Source: Clavelina lepadiformis
Taxonomy: Eukaryota > Chordata > Ascidiacea > Aplousobranchia > Clavelinidae
Assembly: GCF_947623445.1 (NCBI RefSeq)
Contig: NC_135242.1
Coordinates: 15,934,001 to 15,998,000, forward strand
Reading direction: 5' to 3'
DNA length: 64,000 nucleotides
Positions 23,528 to 36,400 of the stretch are shown in pieces (positions within the stretch are counted from its first letter, which is position 1; the number at the start of each line of letters is the position of its first letter). Below the pieces are notes generated by a model. It was not told the DNA's origin. It saw nothing but the letters and a program-made list of their open reading frames with translations, and did not search any database. A program made the translations under genes and the position numbers.

Positions 23528-26500
23528 TCAAGCAGTCTCTTGGACGGTAAGGTTTGGATTTGAAATTCCTGATATGGTTGTAACTCTGCGGCCTGTAGCT
23601 CTGTTGGGAATCTTTAAAAATATTACAATTGCTCAGATACTATAGAAAGCGCGTATTCCTTTAAATACAACAGATCCATTTGTTTGTTAGAAGTACGTTT
23701 ACCGTTTTATTTTCTCATATAAAACAATTATAACAAGAGAGTATTCAACTTTCATCCTCGACCAAAGTTACACAAGGTTCAAGATTCAATAAAGGTGGAT
23801 AGCTTTATTGGCTATTACAGAAACACTTATTGCCAAAACCTTACCGCGTACACTGGATCGACTTCGTAAAATCCACGCTTCTTTGCTTGGCGTTTACGCA
23901 CAACGCAACAAACGATGAGTAGGGTGATTATGAAGAAAAGAAATACACCAAGAACGATGACGATTATCAGCCAGTAAGCAATGCCAGCACTTGCTAGGGG
24001 ACTGGCAGCAGTAGCGATTGGTTCAGGTGTACCTAAAACAGTTCATATGCGTAGTCGGTTGACTAACATTAATATCTGCTATCAGGGCGAATTCAAAGAA
24101 AGGCGATAACAACTTAAAGTTTTTGTAAAATTGTTGCACGACAAGTTCAGTTTGCTGCGTGATTCTACGATGTTGCGCCTCACACACGGTTTCTGCTATA
24201 TGTTATGTTGCACCCGAAAGCAAATTAATTCCATGGCTCCTTGACGTCATTTTGCGGTAACAAAAAAAATCCGTTGCTACATTATAATGAGATTTTTTCA
24301 TTCCGTCACAACCATCCTTATTTAAGAACAGTGAAACTAATGTAGTTGACGATGCTGTATATTAATTCGTGGAAAAGCTTGTGAAAATATCTATCTAAAT
24401 ACAAAAGATACCTAAAAACCAGTCTTGATTTAATTAAACTGTTTTTGAAAATTTCTGAAACAAAAAACGTTTTTACATTATTAAGCAGTACGCTTGGAAA
24501 TGGAACACTCTTTGTGCCATATAGATATTTTATGCTATGCTATATTGTAGCCTACTTGTACCTGTAGTAGATTACTTTTATTCAATGCGATTTACAACGC
24601 ATTTGTCAAGTATGGCCAAATTTTGTCAATACAGTACTATATCATCTGTTGAAGACTTTTGCACTTGGCATCAGACAATTATTTTCCAGTCATTACTTAC
24701 TAACCGTGCCAAACTTGCGGTTCAAATTACATCACGTACCATAATACCTTATCCAATAGCGCAATAATCCGACCTCTGTAAAAAATCCAAACCATAAATT
24801 TTTGGAAAATCCCTTTATTTTATGCGCTACTCTTGCTGAAAATAACCCAAACTCTCAAAGTTACCAGCAAATAAATGAATCATCGATTAGTTTAGATGTT
24901 TGACTTACTTACATCGTATATGTGTGGTGGGATTATTCCTGCATGAGTAGGTCTATATAGTTTATTGATATGTTCCGGCTTAACATATTCTGTTGCATGA
25001 CGTAATTTAAAGGCATTAGTGCTGAACAATATACAGTAGAATGACTTATTATGAACTCCGCATAGTATTCAACTAATTTATAACTTTCCCCCATAGCGAA
25101 TATTATTATTAATTTTAAGGGTTTAAAAATTAGGGGTTTAAACAACATTTCCTGTCGTTTTTCGCTCTATTTTGTTCAATGACAATGTCGCTACAAAAAA
25201 ATTAGCAAAAAGTTGTATTTGGTTTTTGAAACGATTAGCCAATGGAAGATAAAAATAACGAAGTAGAAAAGTAAAAATCGGCTAATGTAAAATAAAAATT
25301 AAAAAGTAAAATAACTAAAGTAAAAATTTATTGAAAATTATGGTTGGCTACCAAATTAGATTCTGCGTAGCAGACTAACATTTTTCAAGCAAAAAATATT
25401 TTTCTTGAAACTGAAATGGTACAGAAGTCGAACACACTCCTTAATTTAATTCATGATTGCAATTAAAATAGCCCTGCTATATGCAAAAATCTCAAGATGA
25501 TCACCCCTCCCCTGCTAAACACACATTCTTGGATCTGACACTGTCTGTAATGTAGGCGTGAGATTTAAATCAAAAAGACTCAATAAAGTGCTTCATTCAA
25601 ATTCTACCTAAAGTTTTGTGGTGACACCACTTGTCGTAGGTGCTCGATTCGGTTCTTGCGTAACAGCAGCCTCGTGATTCGCAGGTCGGTCTGTCAATAC
25701 CATCCCACCCGCAGTCTACTTTTTCATCGTTTTCAACGTTGCAGGAAAAATCTGAAATAATTGCAAACCTGAAGAATGTTTTGCTACATGCATATAGAGC
25801 ATATGATTATCTATTTCAAAAACCTATCAATAACATAAATATTTAAAGTTACTTACGAAATGGATATCACAAACGCAATTGTAAAGAATACACTAGCATT
25901 ACACTTTAGATTAGAAAGATAGATACAGTATTAGCCATACTTGAGTTGATGAGGTCATTATTTTTATTACAAGTGTTTCCTTCACAACAAATGAAACACA
26001 GGGAATTAACGCTTCCTGGAATACAGTCGTTTCGAAAATTGGCTTCTATGTGATCGCATAGTTCAGTCGCCACACATCCTTGCGAAACATATCTAATTCA
26101 CACACTCATGTCAATTAATTAATAAAGTAAAGTGCATGTATATACAGCCAAATAAATCAATTGAATGTGATGTGAGTTTTCGAATAAGCCGTTGCAGTTG
26201 ATCAATAACCAGTATTTTCGAAGTCACTTAAAGCTTACTACTGAAAATACTATCACAACATAAACATAAAAGTAAACAAACTATAACATCTTATTTGGCA
26301 CAGTAGCATAAATCAGCTTAACAACTTTGTGACGAGTTCGAAGCAGCCATGCGCAAAATAACTGTCAATGTCTTACGTTTCGCCTCCGTTTTGCCAGTAA
26401 TGTAATCCAACAAAGCATTTTTGCTCGTCCGGCCCACACAATCGTAAAGTGGTGCTACTGACGTCATTCAGCGTGACGTTAACACTTTCAGCACAAATCG

Positions 26501-29017
26501 TTTGCGCTACAATAAGAATAATAACAATATCTTAAGCTTCTCAAAAGTAACAGATGCCTTCTTTGACATGCAAATATGTTTTATACTGTGTAATTGCAAT
26601 CATTTAGAAAATGATAAATATTTTTGTGTATAAAGCGGACGTCCCCTTTATACAAGGGCTACATAGTTTCATTGATCCATATGCTTTCATTATTCACAAC
26701 AAGAAAAAATAGTGTGATATATACACGAATCAGTTTAAAATTTCTTCTTATGGGCAAACCTATACAATTTAAAAATAATTATATATACTGTATATATGTT
26801 GTATAAGTACAGTAAACTAATAAACAACCCCCCGACTGATTTATGCATAATTTAATTTTTGCTCATAAGATATAATCAAACATATTTTTATTTGAAATTA
26901 TCTCTATAAACACAAAGCTCTACAAACTTGAATTGTCATGAGGCGTGGCTCGTATAATGTCAACTGGGTCGCTGTACGAACTATCAAAGACAGATCGAAT
27001 TGAAAATTTGTACAAACTGCCAGTAGTCAAATTTGAGATTGTAACCTATAAAATTCATATACCATGAAAAGTAAGGTAAAACCGCATTAAACTTTTAATA
27101 TCCTCATTTTTTACACAAGCGTGTCTCAGCATGATGTCACTATTTACCTGTTGACCGTTGATGTCCTCTAAAGTAGAACTGACAGGAGTGTTTCTATCAT
27201 ACGTCACTTCGTAGGCGTATATTCCGTTGCACTGAATATCCCACTGCAGCGTTATGGAAGTCGGGTTTATTGCGCTTGCTACAAAATTTCGAGGTGGTTC
27301 TGGTCCTGAAAAATGAAAACTCGAGTTCATGCCAACATTTTAATGTTCGTGAGTAGCTATCCGAGCCAAGCGCAAACGTATGAGGTCATAATAAAATAAA
27401 CAAGTTTAAAACTGAGAAACGTGTTTCTGCTGCTATTCTGTGGGTTATGTACGTCCGAAAATACGTTTTCGGTAAGGAACATTTAAGTGGATGTATGAAG
27501 TGCAATTATTTGTCACACACAAATCGTGAGGTCGATTTATCAGGAACATAAACTTGTATACCGCTTGTATAATGTTGAGCCTCGTGTTAGGTGGCTTAGT
27601 GCATCCCAACCACCTATACTATTACTATTGTGTTTGCAAAAAATAAATTTAGTGTTACGATAAAGTTTAGTGTTTCATTCACATTTTAAATCTGTATTTA
27701 CAGTTAAAGAGTACTTAAAATGTAAAAGCTTTTACACTTAATTAAGTTATACTTACGCCACAACAGTTGTGGATCGGGGGCATTACAAAGGTATGTGTCG
27801 CAACAAATCAAAGCAAGATCTTTTGTACAAAAGGCATCATTGGCCACTTCACAGTTCACTACTGATGGTTGCTGACAACCTTTACGGTCTGAAAATAACA
27901 GTTATACATGAACATAATTTAAGTGTGGGCGTTTTTGCTACAATTTTTAAGCACCCTGCCTGCAGCAGTGTCAGTGTACAACGGCTACGCGTTGTATGCG
28001 CGCTCCAAGGACTGGTGCAAATACCCGTTTCACTTGAATTGCGATTGCGGGGAGTGTTAGGCTGTGACTGTGTCGCAATCTCAAAATTTGTTATTATAAT
28101 TATTGTAGTAATAACAACTTCGTTTTGATACATCAGTTACTTTTGAGTTACTTGACAAAGAAAAAATTATGAAATTAAATGAGCTACTGTAAGTCAACAA
28201 TGTTGTCACACTTCTTTGTCATTGCGGTTCTGTTACCTAGGAAGCATACTGCTTTTGGCACTGCATATTGTTACCAGATTACCTACTCGTAAATACTCGA
28301 GACCTGTTTGGTTACAGGTTTGGCTCTTAATTATAAAGAATAATGGCAAGCATTCTGCAACAAAATTAATTGTAGTTGGATAAAACTTTTGAATATTGCA
28401 TAAAATCTACAATACGAATCTTTGTACAAATCAAACAATTTCAAATGTGTCTCACAGTATCTTTGCCCAGCATCATTCACCCATGTTTGAGAAAAGCAAC
28501 CTATTCCAGGACCGCACTCGTAACCGCTAACGCATTGGTCCAGAGAGGTTGCCTGTTCGCAAAATCGACAAAGCAAGGCAGAAGATTCTAAACAAGTTGC
28601 ATGTTGAATGTTCACTAATTTAAAATGCAATATTTCGTAGTTGAAAATTATGGTAGGCGCAGGAGTACAATGTGTATTCTGGCAACCGAAATCGTTCGTT
28701 TAACTTGCTCCACAATATAAAATTTTTCTATTTACTTACACAGAACATGTAAATGTTAGCGAATGGCATTAGTTGGATCTAAAACTAATGAGAATAAATT
28801 CAAATAAATGATATGTTTTGAGTTCATTTTTCGTTCTCTAAAATGTTCGTTATGCAAAACAAAGAGTCGAACCGAGAAGTAAACCATTTTATTTTTGAGT
28901 TCATAAAGTGCTAGCGTAAAACATAAAATAATGTAGCAAAATATACTTACCAGTAATTAGTAGTCCACCAACCATAAAACATATCCACAGACTTCGTTTA
29001 AAAATGTCTCGTATCAT
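23528..29017 (-). CDS. Receptor A: three-finger/FN3/three-finger/trefoil type I receptor
   Basis: Exons (minus): 28951-29017, 28456-28587, 27757-27888, 27148-27305, 26928-27045, 26377-26506, 25941-26092, 25608-25751, 23845-24032, 23528-23611; all phases agree, 434 residues. Residues 1-22: signal peptide (RSLWICFMVGGLLIT). 23-110: Ly6/uPAR three-finger domain starting LLCRFCEQATSLDQC and ending ICCDTYLCN. 111-202: fibronectin type III (PEPPRNFVASAINPTSITLQW; YKFSIRSVF). 203-296: second three-finger domain (CGPDEQKCF ... YVSQGCVATELC ... FICCEGNTCN). 297-344: trefoil/P domain with DCGWDGI, CESRGCCYA, DKWCHH. ~364-388: transmembrane helix, then RKRQAKKR. The short tail contains GFYEVDPVYA and a terminal VTTISGISNPNL stretch. 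The donor after the FN3 exon (TCAA|gtttgt) is weak, and reading through it would give a secreted short form ending DNSSL. The ligand is unknown; three-finger and trefoil domains suggest protein binding. Head to head with R1. Confidence 0.82.
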
Positions 29018-30103
29018 TTCTATTAGTGACTTTTTTTAAGTTAAAAACCACACACGTATCAACAGTAACATATAATGTAGAGCTGTCAGGCAAGCGAGCA
29101 GGTTTTTAAACGATTGTGCAACAGTTTTTTCCATTCTCAAACGTGAAGACAGGGGAAGAAACGATGATGATTAATAGTGGACGTTTAGTTCCACCAAGTA
29201 AGACTGACCTGTCTTTAGATGCAATTATCGTCACTTTTTGTCAAACGGAAGCAATTTCAAAGAAGTGATTTTGTCTAAAACCCTTTGATGTTATTTTTTG
29301 ATCTTTGATGTAAGCATATTGAGTTACCACTTTGCAAGGGCATGAGCTATGATATACACCACAACTTTTCGTTGTTTCTACTTTTCGTTCCATTCCTACG
29401 TATATCACAAAAGTGTCTGTGGTGAAATCGTTTACTGGTATTATTCCAAACAATTTGCAATCAACTTTTGCAGAGAAAAGAAGCTTCTTGTAGAAACATT
29501 CTGAAGTATCTTCGAGTGATTGTTTCTAATTGCTCATCACTAAGTCACTTGCTACTTGAAATTCGTTGTCTCTCAATTAAAAAAATCACTTCTCGGCCTT
29601 TGAAGACGACTTTGTGATTTGAACGAAGCATACTTCAATGAAGAAGTGTCCTGGAAACTCTCAGAAAAGACCAAGATCATTATCCCAGACAATCGCTATC
29701 GTTAGGTTGACGATATTGTCTTTTTGTATGAGATTATAGCTTTCATTTAAGATATAGACAACTGTAGAGGATAAAATAACGCTACCTTTGAAGAAATCGC
29801 ACAGTAGCACACGTTGAGATGATTAGACAACGTTATGTAAAAAAGAAAATTATCTTCAAATCAGACGTTAAGTTCTATCAACGTGACTATATTAACTTTT
29901 TGACATGGAAGTAAAATTTTAATTAATCAAAATAAAGTAGAATGTAAAGGTCTAACAATTTGCAATGGCAGCTTTGAGAGCTTCAAAGTTATGTGTCTTT
30001 GTGTCAAACAATGAATATCTTTTGTGACTCTAATTTAAAAATCTTGCTCAGCATACTAAAATAAGCTATAGAGCGTTTAGCTTAGTACTAACAATGGAAA
30101 AAT
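29018..30103. promoter_or_regulatory. Shared upstream region of receptor A and R1
   Basis: 1,086 bp separate the start codons of two divergently transcribed receptor genes. The region is AT-rich with no coding frame and no recognised element. It must hold both promoters. Co-regulation is an inference from geometry only. Confidence 0.45.
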
Positions 30104-33100
30104 ATGGTGATTAAATTTGTGCATATTTTTGTCATCGTTTGCGGAATTGCGTGGTGTAAAGGTATAGTAATATTGTGTACAAAGCTGATGGTGGCTGAAC
30201 TGTGTAATATATATAAGGTACCTGTGCCTAACAAGGCCCGGTCCCTAATAAGGCCCATTGCTCATATTTCGCAAACCCGTGCAAACAAATGAAAATTTTT
30301 ATCCCTATATAAAAACTAATATAAATTCATGATGGTTTACCAGATTTCATCCTTGTCACGTGATCAACCGATTCGCTAGAGCACAACAAAAATTTGATAT
30401 CTGCAGTTAAGGTGGTTTTGTTAATTTAGAAAAAAAGGAAGTGAGAATTTGGCCGGTTAAATGAACTGTTGTCAGTCGGCTGAAGTTTTCATGTAACAAC
30501 CAACTTAGTATTGAAAAGGATAATGCACTTTTTTTTGCAAAAATTTTTCTGATAATAAAAATGTGACATTTTTTTCGTGGATGCCACATGCGCCTAATTA
30601 GGCCCATGCAAGATGCTTGATGGTTGAAGATGGTTGATCCCCCCCAAAAAAGATAAAAGGTCTTTGCTACAAAATATGCCAGTAAAAGTACCAAAAATTG
30701 CTCAAATAATTTTGAACTGCCCAAAAATTGCCTATTTAATGACGGTTAGGGGGGCCGGTGACCCCCAACTGCTGCACCTATGCTGATGGGTCACATTCCT
30801 TTAAGTTTTCAACCCACGTTTGTTGGTCGTTGTCTTACACAAATTGGTGGTTGTTGGCTTGTTTTATTTGCTTGATACGTTTTTTCAGCTATGTTTTGAA
30901 TCAAAATACTCACAAAATTGGTGGGCCTTATTAGGAGCCTATGCTCCTAATAAGGCCCATTTTTTGGAATTTTTAATTTTTTTATAAAACTTTTTTGGGG
31001 GGTTGTCAGGTATTGTGGTTTTGATATATTGTAGTCATATACCCTCACTAATACAATACGATTTTTCAGTCTATTCTCATTTGTGGTTCTTGAGTTATTT
31101 TCAAAAAAGTGTTAGGTGGGCCTTAATTGGTACAGGTACCTTATATGTAGTAAAACAATAAAAAAAACAGAATATGAGATCGCATTTTAGAGTTAACTTT
31201 TAGGTTTAGTTCTTATGTTCTTAGTATATTATATTCTGTTTGTCTTATTTTACTAAATTAATATTGATTATGAGGTATATGCCATGATACCTGATCTCGT
31301 CTAATATAAACTAAGTTATAGATTTCAAAAAAATGTATGCAAGTCTTTTCCAACTATAAAATTATTTACAATCTGAAGTGGTTTCTAGCTATCACTATTA
31401 TGAAGGATTCGCAATTTAAAAATTTAACATTATATAATCATGTTGATTCATTTTTGCCAAAATTTGCATAATATACTAAAAGTTAGATAGAAAGTAGCAA
31501 AACCTTGCGCTTATATCTTAAAACTTAAAGTTTATTCAGCAGTTTTGACATGAAAATATATTTCTATTTCTTTATTTAAAGCAGTATTAACACGAGTTGG
31601 TTTACAGGACAGGAATGCGGAGGGGAGCTAGATCCAGAAGAATATAGTCTTAAGAATCCCGGCTATCCTACGGAAGGTAACATGGAGTCCAAGTACCCAT
31701 CAAACACCGACTGCATATGGACATTTTCTGGAGATGATAACACGCTTTTTGCCGTATGTTAGTGTTTTTGGAACGATTTGCAAGCATTTTGCCTATAACA
31801 ACATCCTTTTGTAAATGACCTTCGGGTTATATTTTGATTTGACGTAGCAGCCTTGGGTTGTAGCCAAATCGTTTTTTTGCCAAATTTTTTTTTTGCCTTG
31901 GGTTGTAGCCAAATCCTTTTTTTGCTTTTTCAATAAATCCTGTATCCGCAGTTCAAATTTTGGGATATCGTGATAGAGATTGGAGAAAATAATTCTAACA
32001 TCACTTGTGATTATGACTTCCTGAATGTTTCGGTTACCTCCGTAGGATCACAATTGTTTTGTGGGTAAGTAAACAATTTAACTTTTTTACAAACAGTTGG
32101 ATACAAGACCTTAGCTAATACTAAAACGATTATTTTTCTTAAGTACAATAGTCTTATTCTCAAAAATGTTTCTTTTTATAGAGTGGTAAGTTTGCTTAAA
32201 AATTTCAAAGTTTTATGATGATGGAAACTTTCCATTAATTGTTACACACACATTTTTTTCTCAAAATATTACCTCGAAAGTTTACAATTTCAATGAATGT
32301 GTTATATTTTCTCAAAAAATATACTTGAATATTGGATTATAATAATTATACCTAATAATTATACCACAAAGTCACTTTGGTGGTACTTGAAGGATTTTGT
32401 CTGCTGATTAAATGGCAGGTGGGTGAAACCAGAAGATGCTATAGTTGGTGTCGGGTCTGTCTATATTCATTTCCACAGCGACGACTCAGTTAATTTCAGA
32501 GGATTTCAAGCATCATATTCCAGTAAACCGTATTATATTTTGGGCAATTTATGGAAAATGTGTCAAGCTTTTTTGAAAGTAACGTTGTAAAAGTAGTAGG
32601 AGTTTTTTTTATGTGTATAAGAGTAAGAGTGTGGACCTTTTTTATTATTTAAAATTGACTCTGTAATTAGTAACCACTGATTTTGATCCTTGTGATCCGG
32701 ATCCTTGCGAAGATGGCGAATGTGGAAGAACAGAAGATAAATTAAAATCTCTTTGCCACTGCAATGCCGGGTGAGTTTTACTTTTTTAATGTTTCCCACA
32801 TTGCAGAAATAACATGAACTTGCAAAGGACCACCGTTGCATATAGAAACTACACGCTTAAACTTTTAACCAGCATGTTTGACATTCTTTATATCTTTAAC
32901 ATCTCTCTGCGCCACTGATTCTTGATGCAGGTCGACAGGAGAAGAATGTGAGGTGGATATAAAAGAATGCGATTCGAATCCTTGCCAAAATGGTGGATCT
33001 TGCGATGAACCACAGAAAGATTATTACACATGTCAGTGTATGCCGCAATGGATGGGAGCACATTGTGAAGTTGGTACGTATTATTGCAACAGACAACCTT

Positions 33101-35679
33101 CCTATTTTTCAAACCCCTAATACCTTCCTTTTAATGATGAAAATATTTTGAAATAATTAAAAAAAATAATTACAAAACTTGAAAATATTTTTAAAAAACA
33201 AATATATTCTCGATCGCTTCACTTTGCTTATATTACCGTTTTTTTTGCAATTGCTTGAAAGAAAACTCTTTGCTAACAAAATGCAGGCTGATTTTGAAAT
33301 ACTTTGCTTCAATCTCATTTTCAACATCAATATTTTGTACGTAGAGAAGGGTCCACCCTGTGCAAGCAATCCTTGTGTGAATGGGGGAATATGCAGTGAA
33401 ACAGAAGATTTCGACTTTCAGTGTGCTTGTGAAGACGGATATATAGGAAAAAGTTGTGAAATAGGTTTGCGTTACAATTTTACAATGTATCGTGGTAACA
33501 CATATCAGCTTATAACAAATAAATGTATCGTACCACATATATACATTAACAGTAATCATAATTACAGGGTACACGGAGTATGACGGTATAAATATAAAAT
33601 CATTTGTTAGACAACGTGGAATGTCTTGTCCTGATGTTATATATTTCCATACCATAAAACATTAAATGATTAATAATAATCTAAATTTTGTTCTTTTAAA
33701 TAGTTTTGGCTGTATGACGATAACCATGGTTATGAACAAATCTTAAATGTATGGTTATGTTAAATAAAATAAATTTATTGCCAATTAGACGACTTTCCCC
33801 CGTGCTTGTCGAACCCTTGCCAAAATGATGGCAATTGTACCGATATCAGCAATCCCGCAGCAGCAACTTCTGATGAAGAAAACGAATATATAACGCGGTA
33901 CAACGGTTACCATTGTTCGTGTCCACCAGGATATGGTGGCACAAACTGCGATACAGGTGTTCGCTGGCGTGGGGCTCAAATGCCTTTAACATGTCCTATG
34001 CTCATGCACTGCTTGTCTGCGCTTACATACCAAATATCATGGCAGATATGTTACGCAGCTTAAGTGCGTGCGTAGTCTTAGAAAGTCTAGTTCTTGACTG
34101 GATTTCTTTATGCTGCAAAAACATGCTTCTTGCTCGCTTAATTACTGCAGTCGAGCAATGTTCTAGCCTCAGCTTCTTGCAAATGTTGTTCAAAGCATCA
34201 AGCTGCCAAAATGCTATGTTTTTCGTAGTTTTCATGCCAAACTGCAAAAGTAACAGTACGCGGCTACAGTCAGACCTCGTTAAATCCGGACCATTTCGTT
34301 TCGGCGAAAAATGTCAGTTTAGCGAGGTATCCGGAAAAATTGAAATCGAAGGAATATCACAATGAAATCAACTTACCTCAGGCAGCATGCATTTATAGGA
34401 CTATATTAGATTAACATTCGAAAAAAAGAAAAGTATTGAAGATCCATTTACGTTCAAAATAAATAATTCCAGTAATAGAACTTAGAAAATTGGTCAATGA
34501 CTGAGCCTAATACATACATTGATGTGTGACAAATATGAAAAATTGACGCATTAATATGTAAAATTTGTCGTCATCCGATTTATAGCAGGTATTTTTTCTA
34601 TTGATTTGGTACATCAATTCTAAATCGTCGGAGTCGGACGGCGTGGTTTCCGGATTAAAAGGGTAAAGTGTAAGTTATGGGAAGAAACCTATAGTTCGTT
34701 CGTTCATGCAGCAATTTTATGTCGTACAACGGGTATTCCGGTTTTTGGTGTTCGGATAAACGAGGCCTGACTTTACGCATATTATCTATGGACAAGTATT
34801 TCCATTATTTGTTCTACAAGGATCTACATCAGGACTTTTTACGTGATACATTTTAAGCTGCATGTGTTAAAGTCTGTTATTAGTTATTACTTGGTTTACA
34901 GAAGTAGGCTGTGGAAATCCTGGGATAGCATACTTGAAGAAGCGAAGAAGATTTAATACAGGATCAATTTTAGAATTTTCTTGCGAAAATGGCTTTGTCT
35001 TGATAGGTCCTGCAAACTTAACTTGTGTTGCGGATGAAACTTGGTCGGAAAAAATGCCCGAATGCGTCAGTAAGTATATGTAGCCTCTTTTGGTCCTTAT
35101 AAGAAAAATGTTCTCTGAAATGTTTAACAAAAATCTGACAGCTATAGCTCTTGAGTCAGACCGTTCTATATAAGCTGTAGCTGTTTTACTACGAGAAATC
35201 TGTTATATTGCCAAATGATGTCATGTAACCTATAGTTAGTATGTAGTTCCTTAGAAAAACCCTTTGATTATTCCGCAGGTAACAAAACTCTATCAGGCGA
35301 TAATTCCTTGTCTCCATACGCATCTACAATGATAGCCTTGGGTGCAGCACTTAGCGTGAATATGGTTGTTTTTACATTATGGATGGTTTACAGAGGGTAC
35401 GAAAGTTAAAATTAATCTTGTGAAACGGGCAGTTGATCCTTGGATAAAAACATGAAACAATCTCTACCTAATATGTACATTAGACCCTGGGTGAAATTAA
35501 TTAGGAGACCATCGGCTTCCACTTCTGATAGCAAACAGAACATCCATTCTGTATCCATCAGTGTCAGCGTCATGGATGATGACGTATTTGAAGACGAACA
35601 GAACTACGTCACCGAAGATCAGAATGACCTCGAGTCGCTTAGCACGCGTTCCTACTCCTCCTATTCTAAAGTGTATTAA
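30104..35679 (+). CDS. R1: CUB-EGF(4)-CCP transmembrane receptor
   Basis: First of three tandem paralogues. Exons: 30104-30161, 31608-31753, 31952-32064, 32419-32522, 32671-32770, 32931-33073, 33345-33464, 33789-33956, 34902-35069, 35279-35396, 35484-35679; 477 residues, all phases close. Signal peptide 1-19 ([14 protein letters not shown]). CUB ~22-140, starting ECGGEL and ending LFCG then [19 protein letters not shown]1 ~146-180 (split by an intron), EGF2 ~184-221 ([13 protein letters not shown]), EGF3 ~223-261 ([13 protein letters not shown]), EGF4 ~264-317 with an insertion. CCP/sushi ~320-373 (GCGNPG ... WSEKMPEC). Transmembrane ~388-410. The tail of ~65 residues is Ser-rich then acidic ([16 protein letters not shown]) and ends SYSSYSKVY. 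No classical ITIM or ITAM. Likely a surface recognition or adhesion receptor; ligand unknown. An AATAAA cluster follows at about 35770. Confidence 0.86.
30212..31146. mobile_element. DNA element with GGCCTTA-rich inverted termini in R1 intron 1
   Basis: About 935 bp. The left end tataaggtacctgtgcctaa is mirrored by the right end (ttggtacaggtaccttata). Variants of cctaataaggccca recur inside at 30243-30258, 30591-30608 and around 30922-30959, and near the right end. There is no transposase frame. The flanks are TA-rich, so the target duplication cannot be read. It is a non-autonomous element of unknown superfamily. Confidence 0.65.
30922..30959. repeat. Perfect 17-bp-arm palindrome
   Basis: Arms TGGGCCTTATTAGGAGC and GCTCCTAATAAGGCCCA around the 4-base loop ctat. 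It lies in the middle of the element at 30212-31146. Confidence 0.9.
34267..34773. mobile_element. pogo/Tigger-like MITE in R1 intron 8
   Basis: The left end cagtcagacctcgttaaatc is matched inversely by the right end (ggataaacgaggcctgactt). The element is flanked by TA on both sides (34265-34266 and 34774-34775). A CAGT start with CCTCGTTAA-type inner sequence is usual for Tc1/mariner pogo-group elements. About 507 bp, no coding frame. Confidence 0.7.
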
Positions 35680-36400
35680 TGAACTGAAGCATAATTTCCT
35701 TGGAGATGACTTCAATAATTACTCGGTTACACCGACTCGGTTACATCTTCTTATATACACTACTTTGGATAATAAAATAAAATACTTTAATGAGCATGTT
35801 TCGATCAAGGTCAACATTATAAAATTGCAATAACTTATATTGCGAAAGATTTGATGCTCAAATTAAATTGATGACGACTTATAAAAATGAAAACCGAAAT
35901 AAAATACTCTAAAATTGAAGCTCTGTCAAGAAGTACTTTTCTGCTGGCAAAGTTCCCAGGGTTTCATATCAGAAAATAAGAAAGCATTTTGCACTTTAGC
36001 TTTGCACAACTTCATTAACATGATTTCAACAGGCCTACTCGTTAGTTTTCTATTGTTTAACCGCTCGTCAAGATACCTGTCCAAGCTCGATAAATGGTAA
36101 TGAAGTGTCCGGTGAGTGCGTTTCAATACGTACAATCACAAATAGTAAACTATAAGAGGGTTACAAGAAAGATTTGAAAACACTTAACTGTCACGGCGTA
36201 ACTTGATACATGGGCCAACCAGATAAATAATAGTCTGTTGCACAAACCAGAAAGATATTGTGAACGCAGAGGTAGCGTTTTTCTTTCAAAATAAAACTGC
36301 AGAAATTTTAATGACATGATTTCAGCTATTTATCTGATCATGCTTATCACCCATGCTAGACCTATGATACATTTATAGTTATTAGGTGTATGAATGTGAG
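35680..36400. other. Intergenic R1-R2
   Basis: 720 bp holding the R1 3' UTR (AATAAA motifs near 35770 and 35900) and the R2 promoter. No other feature seen. Confidence 0.5.

Noticed and set aside
27769..28128. Plus-strand 119-residue frame
   Set aside because: Antisense to the first three-finger domain exon of receptor A (27757-27888), which has clear CC..CN motifs and splice sites.
33913..34365. 150-residue plus-strand frame
   Set aside because: It overlaps the R1 EGF4 exon in another frame and runs into the pogo-like MITE; no domain seen.
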